Assembly: GCA_947243845.1 (NCBI GenBank)
Contig: CAMXIF010000002.1
Location: 124,001-188,000 of the forward strand
Source of the DNA: an uncultured bacterium
GTDB taxonomy: Bacteria; Bacillota; Clostridia; Lachnospirales; Lachnospiraceae
Length of the DNA: 64,000 nucleotides
Direction of reading: 5' to 3'
Below, piece by piece: positions 9,333-18,819 of this stretch. The notes under the pieces were generated by a model. That model had not been told where the DNA came from. It worked only from the letters and a program-made list of their open reading frames with translations, and searched no databases. The position numbers and the translations under genes are program-made. Position 1 is the first letter of the stretch. Each line of letters begins with the position of its first letter.

Positions 9333-10439
9333 TCACTCATCTTTACCTGCACACCTTCCTCGGGACTTCTCCTGTCTGTTGTCTAATCTTCCAAACCAGG
9401 AAGCCGCTTTGTGAAATAACCAGGCTCTAACCATATCCACCGCACTCCCCGCCGAATATACCATCAACACACAGCCAACCAAATGCAGCACAAAGCGATA
9501 GCTGCCGGCCACCTGTTCAATCCGCAGCCACTTCATCCACTCATAGCGCACCAGAATATGCTCATGCATCAGATATACCCCAAACGTGTAGGGTGCAAGC
9601 GTACAGATCATCTCCGATATCCCTGACTCCCTGATCTTCATATTTTTAAATAAATAGAAAAGCGAAACCGCCCCTGTCAGACATAAAAGATGATTGTAAG
9701 TGTAGGGCATATTTTCATAATAAGAAAAAGCATCAATCCTGCCCGCAAGCACATGCGAACCATAAGACAGGCCCCAAATCAGCAAACAGGATAAGAGATA
9801 GCCAGCCGCTGCATGGGATTGCTTTTCCAGCCATGGAATACCATATCTTCTGATATAACCGGCAAATACAAACAGACATAAGAACCAGCCAAAACTATAT
9901 CCATATTGGTCTGTCACAAGTTTTACCGGAAAGATTGTCTTACCAACGGAAAAGAAGAACAACAGGAGCGCTGTCACAATCTGTAACTGCCGCTTCTCCA
10001 TCTGCCGGATTCCGGACGCCAGAAAAGGCGCAAAAAGATATAGAAGCAGATAGGATGTGGCAAACCAATAATGCTCCGTCTCAATCGGAAGCACACAGCC
10101 TATCCAGTCATAAATGCCCATATCACGCCACGATAACATCCCGGTGCCGAGCATGACACAGGGAATCAAAAGCGCATAAAAAAGAACCTGACAGAGCAGG
10201 GAGACTACCCGTCCCGGCTTCCACTCAGATTCCGCCAAAAAATAGCCGCTGATCAGAATATAACAGTTCACCGCCACAATGCAGAACGCTTCTATCAGCC
10301 AAGCGACATAGTTGACACTGCTGTCATTTTCCGCAAAAGGCACAGCAATCCCGCCCTTCACCAGATAGTGGAGTGCGATGATCATAAACATCGCCACAAT
10401 ACGCAGCAATTCAAAATTGGCCTGTCGCTTTTTGCTCAT
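9333..10439 (-). CDS. Acyltransferase family 3 membrane protein (OafA/WecH type)
   Basis: 368 residues with ten hydrophobic segments. RQANFELLRIVAMFMIIALH near the N terminus is the hallmark start of acyltransferase_3 proteins, with the conserved R and H. YWFATSYLLLYLFAPFL and FGVYLMHEHILVRYEW are two further family signatures. These integral enzymes transfer acetyl or other acyl groups to sugars of surface polysaccharides. Its ATG overlaps the GtrA stop by four bases (ATGA), so the two are translationally coupled. The acyl group and target sugar cannot be read from sequence. Confidence 0.9.
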   Translation of the reverse strand: MSKKRQANFELLRIVAMFMIIALHYLVKGGIAVPFAENDSSVNYVAWLIEAFCIVAVNCYILISGYFLAESEWKPGRVVSLLCQVLFYALLIPCVMLGTGMLSWRDMGIYDWIGCVLPIETEHYWFATSYLLLYLFAPFLASGIRQMEKRQLQIVTALLLFFFSVGKTIFPVKLVTDQYGYSFGWFLCLFVFAGYIRRYGIPWLEKQSHAAAGYLLSCLLIWGLSYGSHVLAGRIDAFSYYENMPYTYNHLLCLTGAVSLFYLFKNMKIRESGISEMICTLAPYTFGVYLMHEHILVRYEWMKWLRIEQVAGSYRFVLHLVGCVLMVYSAGSAVDMVRAWLFHKAASWFGRLDNRQEKSRGRCAGKDE

Positions 10440-10906
10440 ATTTCCTTTTCCTCATCCCCGCCCGCTGTGGGGTTGGAGTCATTTTTGCTTTTAAAAATCC
10501 AAAGTTTACTCAAAACATAATTCGCCAGAATAACGATAGTCTGACAAATCAGTTTGGAGATTTTATCATTAGCGCCTGCACAATCTACCAACAGATACAT
10601 CAGTACCACTTCTAACACCTCTGTGGCCACTCTCGCACTGATAAAGGAGAGAAACTCCTTTCCAATTGACACTTTGTCTTTGGTTTGGCTTTTAAAAACA
10701 AAACTTCTATTCGTCCAGTATGCAAACACCACCGTCAGAACCCACGACAGCACCGTTGCTGTTATATAGTGCATCTGTATGGTATCTGCAAACACGAAAT
10801 ATAAAATATAATTTAGAACAAAGGCCAGAAAACCAAAAATCAGATAATTGATCCCTTCCTCATGCTTTTTATACATTCCCCAGCCAAAATCCCACAATTT
10901 TTTCAT
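10436..10906 (-). CDS. GtrA family membrane protein
   Basis: 156 residues with four hydrophobic segments, the full GtrA-like layout. INYLIFGFLAFVLNYILYFV starts the domain, ATVLSWVLTVVFAYWTNRSF is the conserved middle, and ICQTIVILANYVLSKLWIF the end. GtrA proteins are thought to flip or help flip polyprenyl-phosphate sugars across the membrane. It lies in a run with the ABC exporter upstream and the acyltransferase downstream (ATGA overlap). Its likely partner is the GT2 at 2674-3618. The last 20 residues are charged and probably cytoplasmic. Confidence 0.9.
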   Translation of the reverse strand: MKKLWDFGWGMYKKHEEGINYLIFGFLAFVLNYILYFVFADTIQMHYITATVLSWVLTVVFAYWTNRSFVFKSQTKDKVSIGKEFLSFISARVATEVLEVVLMYLLVDCAGANDKISKLICQTIVILANYVLSKLWIFKSKNDSNPTAGGDEEKEI

Positions 10907-10981
10907 AATTTATATCCATACTCCTTTCATGGCAGGCAGACTTGCACATCCGAATGCATAATCTTTTGCACAACTCCTCCT

Positions 10982-12736
10982 CTACCGTTCCCTGGACACC
11001 TTACCATCTTCCACTCGGTACACCATATCACATTTTTCAATGGTCTGCAATCTGTGCGCTATAATAATAAGCGTCTTTCTGCCATGCAGTCTGTTGATGG
11101 AATCCATAATGGCCGCTTCGGTCTCATTATCCAATGCAGAAGTCGCCTCATCCAGTACCAACACCTCCGGATCCTCAAAAAGCGCCCTGGCAATACTGAT
11201 ACGCTGCCTCTGCCCGCCGGAAATACGGATGCCCCGCTCACCGATACTGGTGTCCAGCCCCTCCGGCAAACCTCTTACAAAGGTATCAAGCTGTGCTTCC
11301 TCCAGTGCCCGCCACACCTTCTCATCGTCAATCTCTTCCTCCGGATAACCAAAAGCCACGTTCTTGCGGATCGAATCATCAATCATGAAAACAGTCTGCG
11401 GAATATAACCAATATTCTTAAGCCAGGAAGCATAATGCTCCCTGACATCTTGTCCATCTGCCAGGATACTGCCCTCCTCAATCTGCAAAAGCCCCAACAA
11501 AATATCCACGATCGTGGACTTGCCCGCTCCGGTAGTTCCCACAATTCCCACAGAACTGCCGATCGGTATGGTCATATCTGCATGATCAAAGATAAGCACA
11601 CTGGTGTTAGGGTACTTATAAGTGATATTCTGAAGCCGAATCTCCCCGGTAACATCCAGCTTTTCCACCTCATTCTTCTGCTGATATACCGAAGCGTCAT
11701 AACTCACCCTGCCGTCATGAATCTCTTCCTGCAGGTTATCGCTGACACCCATAAAGAAAGGCTCAAAATAAGATATAGAAGTTTGATAGTTATTAATTCT
11801 GTTGACACTGGGCAAAAGCCGCATAGCCGCTGCGGCAAGCGCCGTCAGCTGAGGAAGCAGCTCTTTGATCTGTGTTCCCCGTCCCAGCGTGATCACAAAA
11901 TACCCTACCATTCCCGTAATACACACTGTTTCAATCAACAGCCTGGGCGTTGCATTAAACAGATTATACTTCTGTACAGAATTTACATAACCTTCCCCGC
12001 ACTTCGCATAAGCATTGATAAAATAATTCTCTTTATTGGCAATCTTAATCTCCTTGATGCCCATCACAGACTGTTCAATCCATTTATAAAGACCGCTGTA
12101 GTAGTCCTGATTATCCTGCCCGGCTCTGGTCATGATCGGCTTTAATACCTTTTTAATCACAAAAAGAAGCACCACCATCAAAGCCGCCACAAACATGATC
12201 ATTACCGCATCCGAATAGACGAAGAGTGCCGCTACCAGACAGATAAATACAATGGCCTCGCTGAATAACTGCAGACAGCTTAAAATCAGTCCATACATAT
12301 TATTAACATCAGACGTGATATTACGCTGTATCACAGAAGTGTCTGCATTTAAATAGTATTCATAGGGCCGCTGCATAAAATTGATCATCATGCGTCTTGA
12401 AGTGGCAAACTGGTTCGTATACACAAACTTAAGCTGTGCTTTCTGCTGCCAGAACAAGTAGATATTCTTAAGTATTGTCATGCCCACAAAGGCCAGAAGC
12501 AGGAACATGGCAAACTGCACACTGCTCTCCATGCCAAGCATATCATATACTGTTGAGAGAAGTTCGTTCTCCTTCACCGCCACCGGATCCATCACCACCG
12601 TGACGATCGGAACAAGCATGGAAATCCCCAGACTCTCCAGCACACCGCCAAACAACATCATGACGATGAGTCCCATCATGGTCCTCTTCTGTTTCCTGTC
12701 CAAAAGAAGATTCATTTTCTTTAAAATCTTAAGCAT
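10982..12736 (-). CDS. ABC exporter, fused permease/ATPase (MsbA/PglK-like flippase)
   Basis: 584 residues. Six hydrophobic segments lie in the first 300 residues, then an ATPase domain from about residue 365: Walker A GTTGAGKST at 400-408, Q-loop IPQTVF, signature ISGGQRQR at about 506-513, Walker B VLVLDE at 525-530 and an H-loop near AHRLQTIEKC. This half-transporter arrangement dimerises. PglK-like members flip lipid-linked oligosaccharides, and the surrounding glycan genes favour that role. It sits between the SH3-domain protein and GtrA. Substrate is inferred from context only. Confidence 0.92.
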   Translation of the reverse strand: MLKILKKMNLLLDRKQKRTMMGLIVMMLFGGVLESLGISMLVPIVTVVMDPVAVKENELLSTVYDMLGMESSVQFAMFLLLAFVGMTILKNIYLFWQQKAQLKFVYTNQFATSRRMMINFMQRPYEYYLNADTSVIQRNITSDVNNMYGLILSCLQLFSEAIVFICLVAALFVYSDAVMIMFVAALMVVLLFVIKKVLKPIMTRAGQDNQDYYSGLYKWIEQSVMGIKEIKIANKENYFINAYAKCGEGYVNSVQKYNLFNATPRLLIETVCITGMVGYFVITLGRGTQIKELLPQLTALAAAAMRLLPSVNRINNYQTSISYFEPFFMGVSDNLQEEIHDGRVSYDASVYQQKNEVEKLDVTGEIRLQNITYKYPNTSVLIFDHADMTIPIGSSVGIVGTTGAGKSTIVDILLGLLQIEEGSILADGQDVREHYASWLKNIGYIPQTVFMIDDSIRKNVAFGYPEEEIDDEKVWRALEEAQLDTFVRGLPEGLDTSIGERGIRISGGQRQRISIARALFEDPEVLVLDEATSALDNETEAAIMDSINRLHGRKTLIIIAHRLQTIEKCDMVYRVEDGKVSRER

Positions 12737-12792
12737 GATCCATTTCCTCTTCTATCTCTCTATGACAGGAATATCTTACCACAGGAAGACAA

Positions 12793-13305
12793 TTAGCGCA
12801 AATCTCTCTTCTTCGCGCTTGTAATACCGGAGATGATTCCGGTAGCAAAAATTCCGAGAACCAGGACGATGATCACGCCGCCCCATATTTTAGAACGGCG
12901 CGCCTGATCACGATACCTCTCTACCACTTCCACGACAAACTTTGCTTCCTCCTCCGTCTGCGCCATCTCCTCATCCAGAGCGGCCACATCAATTTCCTGC
13001 AGGCTTAGGGAATCCTTTGGAATATATCCAATCTTATCCTGATAAATAGCACGGTACCAGCCGTCAGCCGTCTCTCCTGTGACAAAAACAAAATCTCCTT
13101 TTTGATATGACATGATCACTTCTGCGCCGTCATCCGGGGCTGCCTTCAACTCGACAAACTCCCCAGCCGTCATCAGCTGGCTCAGTTCGGAGATTTCCGT
13201 GTTATCTGCGGCCTGCACAGATTGTATATTTACTGCCGCCCAGGACAAGCCTAAGAAAATTCCCAATACTGCCAACATACCCTTTGCCTTTATTTGTCTT
13301 TGCAT
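12793..13305 (-). CDS. Exported SH3b-domain protein with C-terminal membrane anchor
   Basis: 170 residues. A signal peptide occupies residues 1-32 (MQRQIKAKGMLAVLGIFLGL, cleavage likely after VQA). A bacterial SH3-like domain covers residues 45-100, with GEFVELKAAPDDGAEVI and GWYRAIYQDKIGYIPKDSL as characteristic strands. A short charged helix follows, then a membrane segment (about 140-162) and a basic tail. SH3b domains usually bind peptidoglycan or glycans. AGGAGGAG precedes the ATG, and the gene is the first of the leftward run ending at 7375. Its role next to a lipid-linked glycan exporter is unknown; it could act as a wall-side partner. Confidence 0.8.
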   Translation of the reverse strand: MQRQIKAKGMLAVLGIFLGLSWAAVNIQSVQAADNTEISELSQLMTAGEFVELKAAPDDGAEVIMSYQKGDFVFVTGETADGWYRAIYQDKIGYIPKDSLSLQEIDVAALDEEMAQTEEEAKFVVEVVERYRDQARRSKIWGGVIIVLVLGIFATGIISGITSAKKRDLR

Positions 13306-13384
13306 ACTCTACTCCTCCTAAATTTCATTTATGCTTATGATTAATTTACTCAAAACAATTGCATTATGTATTTAAATACGATAT

Positions 13385-13412
13385 ATAGTACATATATATT
13401 TCCTGAAAACAA
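13385..13412 (-). promoter_or_regulatory. Candidate sigma-A promoter upstream of SH3b/ABC operon
   Basis: Minus-strand TTGTTT (13407-13412), 16-base spacer, TACTAT (13385-13390). It lies in an AT-rich gap of 150 bases and leaves a leader of about 75 bases before the AGGAGG of the SH3b gene. Other AT-rich -10-like hexamers are present nearby, so the exact site is uncertain. Confidence 0.4.
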
Positions 13413-13455
13413 GCCGATATTAAATTGAAATACTGATCAATTAGCAATAATCAAA

Positions 13456-14769
13456 CTACTCCTTTTGCCAAAAACAAGCTGTCAACAGCAGGTAAAAATA
13501 GCAGACTATATTTTGTATCCCCGGATTCCAAAACAAAAGCTGTATCATAAAGACCACGGAAATCAAAATGAGGATATTCACAGCCGGCCTGTCCGGCGCA
13601 TAGTTTCTGCGAAGCCGGCCCATAAACAGCACCATCGACACTAACAATAATACTCCCGGCAACACCCCGATTGCCTGAAAGCATTGCAAAATTCCGCTTT
13701 TACTGTGCCCTACAGTTTCCGCCAAAGGCACTGTTAAAAATCTGACCACATCATATGACATGCCTTCTGAAAGCGCCGCCCATCCGCCGTCTATGACTAT
13801 TGCCACAAATATAACCAGAAACATTGTTGCTGTAAATCGGTATCCCTTCTGCATCTTCTTGAGCACCAGCCGGTTCAGATCCACCCCGTCCGGAATCCTG
13901 TCCCAGTAGTAAAAGAAGGCAGCGCCTCCTGCCGCAATCAATAAGTCCATATAAACACTGTACTCCAGCGAATAAGAAATCTCTGCCCGGATAATCTGTG
14001 TGTATTCCGTAAGAAGACTCATATTACTCAACATAAATAAATAGACAAAGAATAACTGCATCGACCGCTTCACCAGTACAGCAGTCGGCCTAAGTACCGC
14101 AGGAATCATCAGAAAAAAGATTCCCATCAACCATAGACTGATGGCATTCTGGTTGAGAAACAATACAAAAAAACTGATTGCAGACACCATCATATAAAAT
14201 ATAGAACGCATTCGATCGCGGCATGCGCAATATGCATATACAGCAATCATTCCAACCAGTAAAAAATAGGAAGAAATCTGTGCTGTATCTGACAGCAGCA
14301 CTTCCATCACACTGCTTCGTAAACCATCCGTCAAACTGCACAGCAGATATAATCCCGCCATCAACAAACCGCAGTACAACATCAGATCCAGATAAAATGT
14401 TTTGAATGGTACGTCTGCGGAAATCAACAGACAGATGACCGCCAGCGCAATCATTTCCGCGTTCCAGGAAAAATCAATCCAGCCTTCCTCTGAAGCGCTA
14501 AATAGTTTTACAATGACTGAAATGATTGCGTATAAAATGACTGATATGGCAATCGTATCCGTCAGATACCTGATCGCGGGAAATTTCTCTCCGCATCGGC
14601 CTGCATATAGAATCTTCAGAAACAGCCAGACAGATGTTATGGTTAAGAGCAGCAGACTGTATAACGGAAAGCCGGCAATCTTTATTTTAAGCACTGAGAA
14701 CATGGATAGGGTTAATAAAATGCAGATGCATTTATCTTCCAGCCATGGGTAGGTGATCTTGTGGAGCAT
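13456..14769 (-). CDS. Multi-pass membrane protein, possible polysaccharide polymerase/ligase (Wzy-like)
   Basis: 437 residues, very hydrophobic, with about twelve predicted membrane segments and short loops. Topology and length resemble O-antigen polymerases/ligases, but I see no decisive sequence signature. AAAGGA precedes the ATG by nine bases. The AT-rich promoter gap to its left suggests its transcript ends before the SH3b gene. As the only Wzy-like candidate between 1 and 25 kb it could polymerise the unit flipped by the Wzx at 15369-16946. This is inference from topology and context. Confidence 0.6.
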   Translation of the reverse strand: MLHKITYPWLEDKCICILLTLSMFSVLKIKIAGFPLYSLLLLTITSVWLFLKILYAGRCGEKFPAIRYLTDTIAISVILYAIISVIVKLFSASEEGWIDFSWNAEMIALAVICLLISADVPFKTFYLDLMLYCGLLMAGLYLLCSLTDGLRSSVMEVLLSDTAQISSYFLLVGMIAVYAYCACRDRMRSIFYMMVSAISFFVLFLNQNAISLWLMGIFFLMIPAVLRPTAVLVKRSMQLFFVYLFMLSNMSLLTEYTQIIRAEISYSLEYSVYMDLLIAAGGAAFFYYWDRIPDGVDLNRLVLKKMQKGYRFTATMFLVIFVAIVIDGGWAALSEGMSYDVVRFLTVPLAETVGHSKSGILQCFQAIGVLPGVLLLVSMVLFMGRLRRNYAPDRPAVNILILISVVFMIQLLFWNPGIQNIVCYFYLLLTACFWQKE

Positions 14770-14784
14770 GGTGGGTGGTCCTTT

Positions 14785-15105
14785 CTGAATTTAATCCGGC
14801 ATTTGGAATGTGAACGGAATTTAGTAGTTGTAAAAACATCTCCCGGGATATATCATATCAGTAAAGAGATATTTAAAGAACAGATTATCGTCATAGGAGA
14901 ATTATCTTCCGAGGAAAACTTATATCTGCGGTGCCTGAATAATAATTTGAAGGATTCTGCACCCATCAATTGCTTGGCCAATGATTATATAAAACATAAA
15001 GACCCTGATATTTATACAAAATATTTAAACCAACTGACTATTACCAATCTCAAAACGAAAGGAGATTCATCTATGGTATGCGAAGGATTATTATCTGCCT
15101 CAGAT
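14785..15105 (+). pseudogene. Remnant of a Lachnospiraceae-type PD-(D/E)XK/Rpn-like protein, C-terminal part
   Basis: One plus-strand frame reads VVKTSPGIYHISKEIFKEQI, then SSEENLYLRCLNNNLKD, then a helix ending DIYTKYLNQLT. This pattern (GIYyI...F..QIiV..eL..EenlwLr.L..dl) matches the middle and end of a very common Lachnospiraceae protein family related to Rpn-like nucleases. The N-terminal half is missing, and the frame breaks soon after residue 100. No ribosome binding site fits the apparent ATG, which lies inside the neighbouring gene. It is best read as debris of a former insertion at the boundary of the AT-rich cassette. Confidence 0.5.
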
Positions 15106-15237
15106 TGATTATTTAAAAAATTTTCTGGCACAAAATAATATTTCTTTCGATTTGAATACTGCACTGAGCGGAACGAATGTGCCCAATCAATGATGGTTGG
15201 GTATATTTCTCACATCTCCAGTTATCATAACCTTGAC

Positions 15238-15269
15238 ATATGGCCTATCGTAACGATGAAAGGTCATAT
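15238..15269. other. Stable hairpin in intergenic gap
   Basis: ATATGGCCT (15238-15246) pairs with AGGTCATAT (15261-15269) with one G-U pair, and inside it ATCGT (15247-15251) pairs with ACGAT (15253-15257). No T-run follows on either strand, so a simple intrinsic terminator is not obvious. It lies in the otherwise gene-poor gap 15106-15368 after the flippase gene stop; I see nothing else there. Confidence 0.4.
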
Positions 15270-15368
15270 CTAACCTTTAATTCTGGATTGATTGATTCCT
15301 TTTGCCTGAGATGTCACTGGAATGATACTGTTCCCCACTTACAAGTCTGCACTAATGTAAACACCATT

Positions 15369-16946
15369 TTAATCAGACCCTACTCCGGGGATTGGTTTTT
15401 TAATCTTATGAACTATCCATCTGTATGTACTTTGGAATTCCTTTGATCTATAATAAAAAACTGCAAAAAATATGTTGGGCACAATCAAACATATCATTGT
15501 CCTAACAAACAACGTCTTGACTCCTGTACTTTCTGCGGCATATGTAACCAATTGGCAGATGTGATACGTAATCAAACAAGCCCCAAAAGTAGTTATGGCA
15601 TATTTCATCTGCTGTAAATAAAATTCCAACGCTTTTCCATTTTTAAAATAGTATTTAAACACCAATCTCTCTGCATACAAAAAATTGACCAAAAACAGCG
15701 ATATCAGCGTTCCTGCGATAATGCCATTTAACCCCCATAGCCTTCCTAGGATAATATTTAGAAATAAATTTAATACAGCCTCGGCAACCGTACATTTCCT
15801 ATAGTTCCACCACAAGCCGGCCGCATTATAATATACGCTCTGCATATCACCCATTTTTAGTAAGAAAAAATATACGCAAAATAAAACTACCGAAGAAAGC
15901 GGAAGCAAATTATCCTGTCCAACCCATATATAGATAAAAGGCTGATACAGGCACAATAAGAAATTGGTGCAAACACCTGCTATCCATAAATACATAAAAT
16001 TAAAGCGCTTTAAATCCTCATAATTCTGCTCAATCGCTTCCGTTTGAATACTATTACCAACTCCTGCTAAGACAGCCTGGACGATGATTGCTAAAAGCGA
16101 GATAACAGAATTCATGATAAAATAGTAATTTGTATATATTGCCGAGATTGTTAATCCCATAAGAGCTGATATAAAAATACTGTCAAAGCTGTTTCTGGTA
16201 ACAGCACATAACTTTGTGATCATAAGCCCTGACACTTTTTCTTTTAAATCCCTTTTTGTTTCACATGTGACTTTTCCATGACAAGAATATTGTGGGAAAC
16301 TCCTCTTTACCTCATATGCTGTTAGTAAATTAGTCAGGATTGTCGATAATGGCAGCACGATCGCATATAAATAATAATTCTTATATAAAATCAGTATAAA
16401 TATCTGTGTAAAATACATTATTACTTTCACTAAGGTTGAAATAACCTGTATCATATCAATCCTTTGATATGCACTTAAAACAGCGCTTTTATATCCCATA
16501 AAGAAATAGCTGATGCAGCTATTCACCAAGTATATAGTATATAATACATAAATATTAATATCCTCAGGACAAGCCCCCATGATAAAGTATTTCAAAAAGG
16601 GCATTATGATGATCCCTACCGATAACATAAATATACCAATCGCAAAATACATTTTACGGAACAGATTCAACAATGCACATATTTCTTCCTCATTTCCCTG
16701 CGCAATTGGTTTGTACATGCAATAAACAATTGCGGCACTTATCCCTAATTCTGATAAATTTAATACTTCTAAAATAGAAATGAATAGGCCGTTCAGACCA
16801 GCATACTCCATTCCGAGTATTTTTATCATCACTGTTCTGAGGACAAATGGAAAGATTAACGTAGTAACTTTATTGATGAAACCAAATAATATATTGCGAA
16901 GAGCATTCCCTGTTCTGTTTAGTCTGACTAGTTCTTCCTTTTTCAT
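15369..16946 (-). CDS. Wzx-type polysaccharide flippase (MATE/MVF-like)
   Basis: 525 residues with 12-14 hydrophobic segments. The N-terminal LRNILFGFINKVTTLIFPFV and the following LGMEYAGLNGLFISILEVLN are typical of polysaccharide biosynthesis (Polysacc_synt) flippases. The middle GLMITKLCAVTRNSFDSIFI is another recognisable family stretch. These proteins move undecaprenyl-linked repeat units outward. AAGGA stands five bases before the ATG, and the gene starts one base after the stop of the upstream membrane protein. Codon use and base composition are visibly more AT-rich than the genes to its left. It is the only Wzx in the window. Confidence 0.9.
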   Translation of the reverse strand: MKKEELVRLNRTGNALRNILFGFINKVTTLIFPFVLRTVMIKILGMEYAGLNGLFISILEVLNLSELGISAAIVYCMYKPIAQGNEEEICALLNLFRKMYFAIGIFMLSVGIIIMPFLKYFIMGACPEDINIYVLYTIYLVNSCISYFFMGYKSAVLSAYQRIDMIQVISTLVKVIMYFTQIFILILYKNYYLYAIVLPLSTILTNLLTAYEVKRSFPQYSCHGKVTCETKRDLKEKVSGLMITKLCAVTRNSFDSIFISALMGLTISAIYTNYYFIMNSVISLLAIIVQAVLAGVGNSIQTEAIEQNYEDLKRFNFMYLWIAGVCTNFLLCLYQPFIYIWVGQDNLLPLSSVVLFCVYFFLLKMGDMQSVYYNAAGLWWNYRKCTVAEAVLNLFLNIILGRLWGLNGIIAGTLISLFLVNFLYAERLVFKYYFKNGKALEFYLQQMKYAITTFGACLITYHICQLVTYAAESTGVKTLFVRTMICLIVPNIFFAVFYYRSKEFQSTYRWIVHKIKKPIPGVGSD

Positions 16947-16947
16947 A

Positions 16948-18819
16948 TCATTCCTTAACAGGCATACAGCCTATTAATTCCAAATCCGTATACCACACCT
17001 CATTATCATCTAATTGGTAACATTTTAATCCCGGAAAATCTGTTTCTATTTTTTCACTTCTATCATAGGTGATAATAATATCATTATTCTGTACTTTCTC
17101 AGGATACTCATCCTTGATCTGATATTCATAAAAATAAAATTGAAGGCCAGAAAAAATAAGCCAGTTGGCATCAATATCCCGCTCATCAAATGCATAAATC
17201 TGACCAATATCTATATTCGCCTGTTCCAACTGCTGCTTCTGGGTATAAGAAGCTAACACCATACTAGATGCATCTTGTCTTATAGGTTCATTATAATTCA
17301 CATTTGCATTTCGATACCCTATCAACAGAAGTATAACAATCGGCGTAATTACTAAACTTTTATATTTTGTTCCATAATATATTAAACATGAAGAAAACAT
17401 AAATATTGCGCAATACAAAATACACTTATAGTAAAATTCTGCTGTGATATGCTCTCTTTTCTCTGTTAAGTAAGTAAAAAGAAACCCTGCTGACGCCTTA
17501 TTTCCCTTAATAATCGGGACAACTAAATGAATAAATAGGAATGTCATTATAATCCAACTGTAAATAGCGTTCCTGACGCAAGAGCGATATTCTTTTTTTT
17601 CCAATAAATAAATTCCTGCTAGAATTAATGGCATAGAAAACACATTCCAATACCTTACATAACAAAGGGCTTTATAACAATACGCCTTCCCCATCTCATT
17701 CGTATTCCATGTTGAGTACATCTCCGAAAACCAACTAGAAATTAAAAACGCTGCAAAAGTAGCTCCAGCAGCTAATCCAGATATTGTAATAATAATATTT
17801 AAATAAATATTTGCTTTTTTTGTTTCCTTAATAGTATCAAATATATACTTAACGACTGCAACAGCCGCAGCTAAAAAAAGACCTCCTGTCAACAAAGATT
17901 GTACACTGATATGTCCAATCAACATGTCAAACCAAATATTCCATGCTTTTGCATCTATCATATTCCACTCAACCCCCAGACGGACAGATGCATTTATCAA
18001 TTTTCCACCCGATAACCTCCATATACCATTTTGATATAACTCAATGAATTTTCGTGCCAACAAAATAATCGGAACAACAATTATCGACCAAAATAATCTT
18101 TTCTTCCTTTTATAAATCAATATCCCTAAAACAGAAATAAATGATGCTATTATCATTGCAAGCGCTCTTGTATGCAGGAGCGAAGCATAAAAAACAGCGG
18201 CTACATATGCAAAAAAATACAACATATATTTATACAAACATTCTATATGTTCTGCCATTTTACACACCAATATAATAATGATCCAAAGCATAATGTCTAA
18301 AACAACATCATTTATAATATTTGTATCATTATTTGGATGTAAAGGAATTGTACATATTATAGCTACTTGCAACAATGTTGCTTTTGATGAAAAGCCCAAA
18401 TAATATTTGCCAATATAATAGGAAACACTAAATATTACACATTCTCTAAGGCAACGGGTAAAAACCAGAATGATTCGGTAAATCATTATAGGTGACAAAT
18501 GTAACATAAATAACGGAGCAAATATTATATAATAACCAAATCCATAATAACCAGATTTATCTATTACACCGCTCCAATCATATCCCGCCAATGATGCCGC
18601 TCCAACAATTGTCCCCAACTCATCTGTTGTAGTATGTAATGGGTAGGTCGTAAAAAGAGGCCACGATAAAAATAATGAAAAAGCAACCATCAAAAATACT
18701 ATTACGAATATCTCATGATGATTTATGAATTCCTCCATTTTTTTACCAAACATTTTCACTATATAAACTCCGTACAATTTTCTAAAAATTCCAATACTAT
18801 AAAAATCATGATTAATCAT
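16948..18819 (-). CDS. Large multi-pass membrane protein of the AT-rich glycan cassette
   Basis: 623 residues with about twelve hydrophobic segments. An early outer loop reads TTYPLHTTTDELGTIVGAAS, placing a DE pair in the GT-C catalytic position, followed by GYDWSGVIDKSGYYGFGYYI. The same layout (ELG.. / GYDWS.V...GYY.FGY) is visible in the protein at 27660-29519 (EFGYWASAAQALGYDWSSVT, then YSFGYG), so the two are paralogues or family members. The gene overlaps the stop of the upstream GT4 gene by eight bases. Likely a lipid-linked sugar transferase acting outside; specificity unknown. Confidence 0.72.
   Translation of the reverse strand: MINHDFYSIGIFRKLYGVYIVKMFGKKMEEFINHHEIFVIVFLMVAFSLFLSWPLFTTYPLHTTTDELGTIVGAASLAGYDWSGVIDKSGYYGFGYYIIFAPLFMLHLSPIMIYRIILVFTRCLRECVIFSVSYYIGKYYLGFSSKATLLQVAIICTIPLHPNNDTNIINDVVLDIMLWIIIILVCKMAEHIECLYKYMLYFFAYVAAVFYASLLHTRALAMIIASFISVLGILIYKRKKRLFWSIIVVPIILLARKFIELYQNGIWRLSGGKLINASVRLGVEWNMIDAKAWNIWFDMLIGHISVQSLLTGGLFLAAAVAVVKYIFDTIKETKKANIYLNIIITISGLAAGATFAAFLISSWFSEMYSTWNTNEMGKAYCYKALCYVRYWNVFSMPLILAGIYLLEKKEYRSCVRNAIYSWIIMTFLFIHLVVPIIKGNKASAGFLFTYLTEKREHITAEFYYKCILYCAIFMFSSCLIYYGTKYKSLVITPIVILLLIGYRNANVNYNEPIRQDASSMVLASYTQKQQLEQANIDIGQIYAFDERDIDANWLIFSGLQFYFYEYQIKDEYPEKVQNNDIIITYDRSEKIETDFPGLKCYQLDDNEVWYTDLELIGCMPVKE

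Noticed and set aside
10862-12145. Plus-strand open frame of 427 codons
   Set aside because: Antisense to the ABC exporter and GtrA genes, which have complete motifs; no domain is visible in the plus-strand translation.
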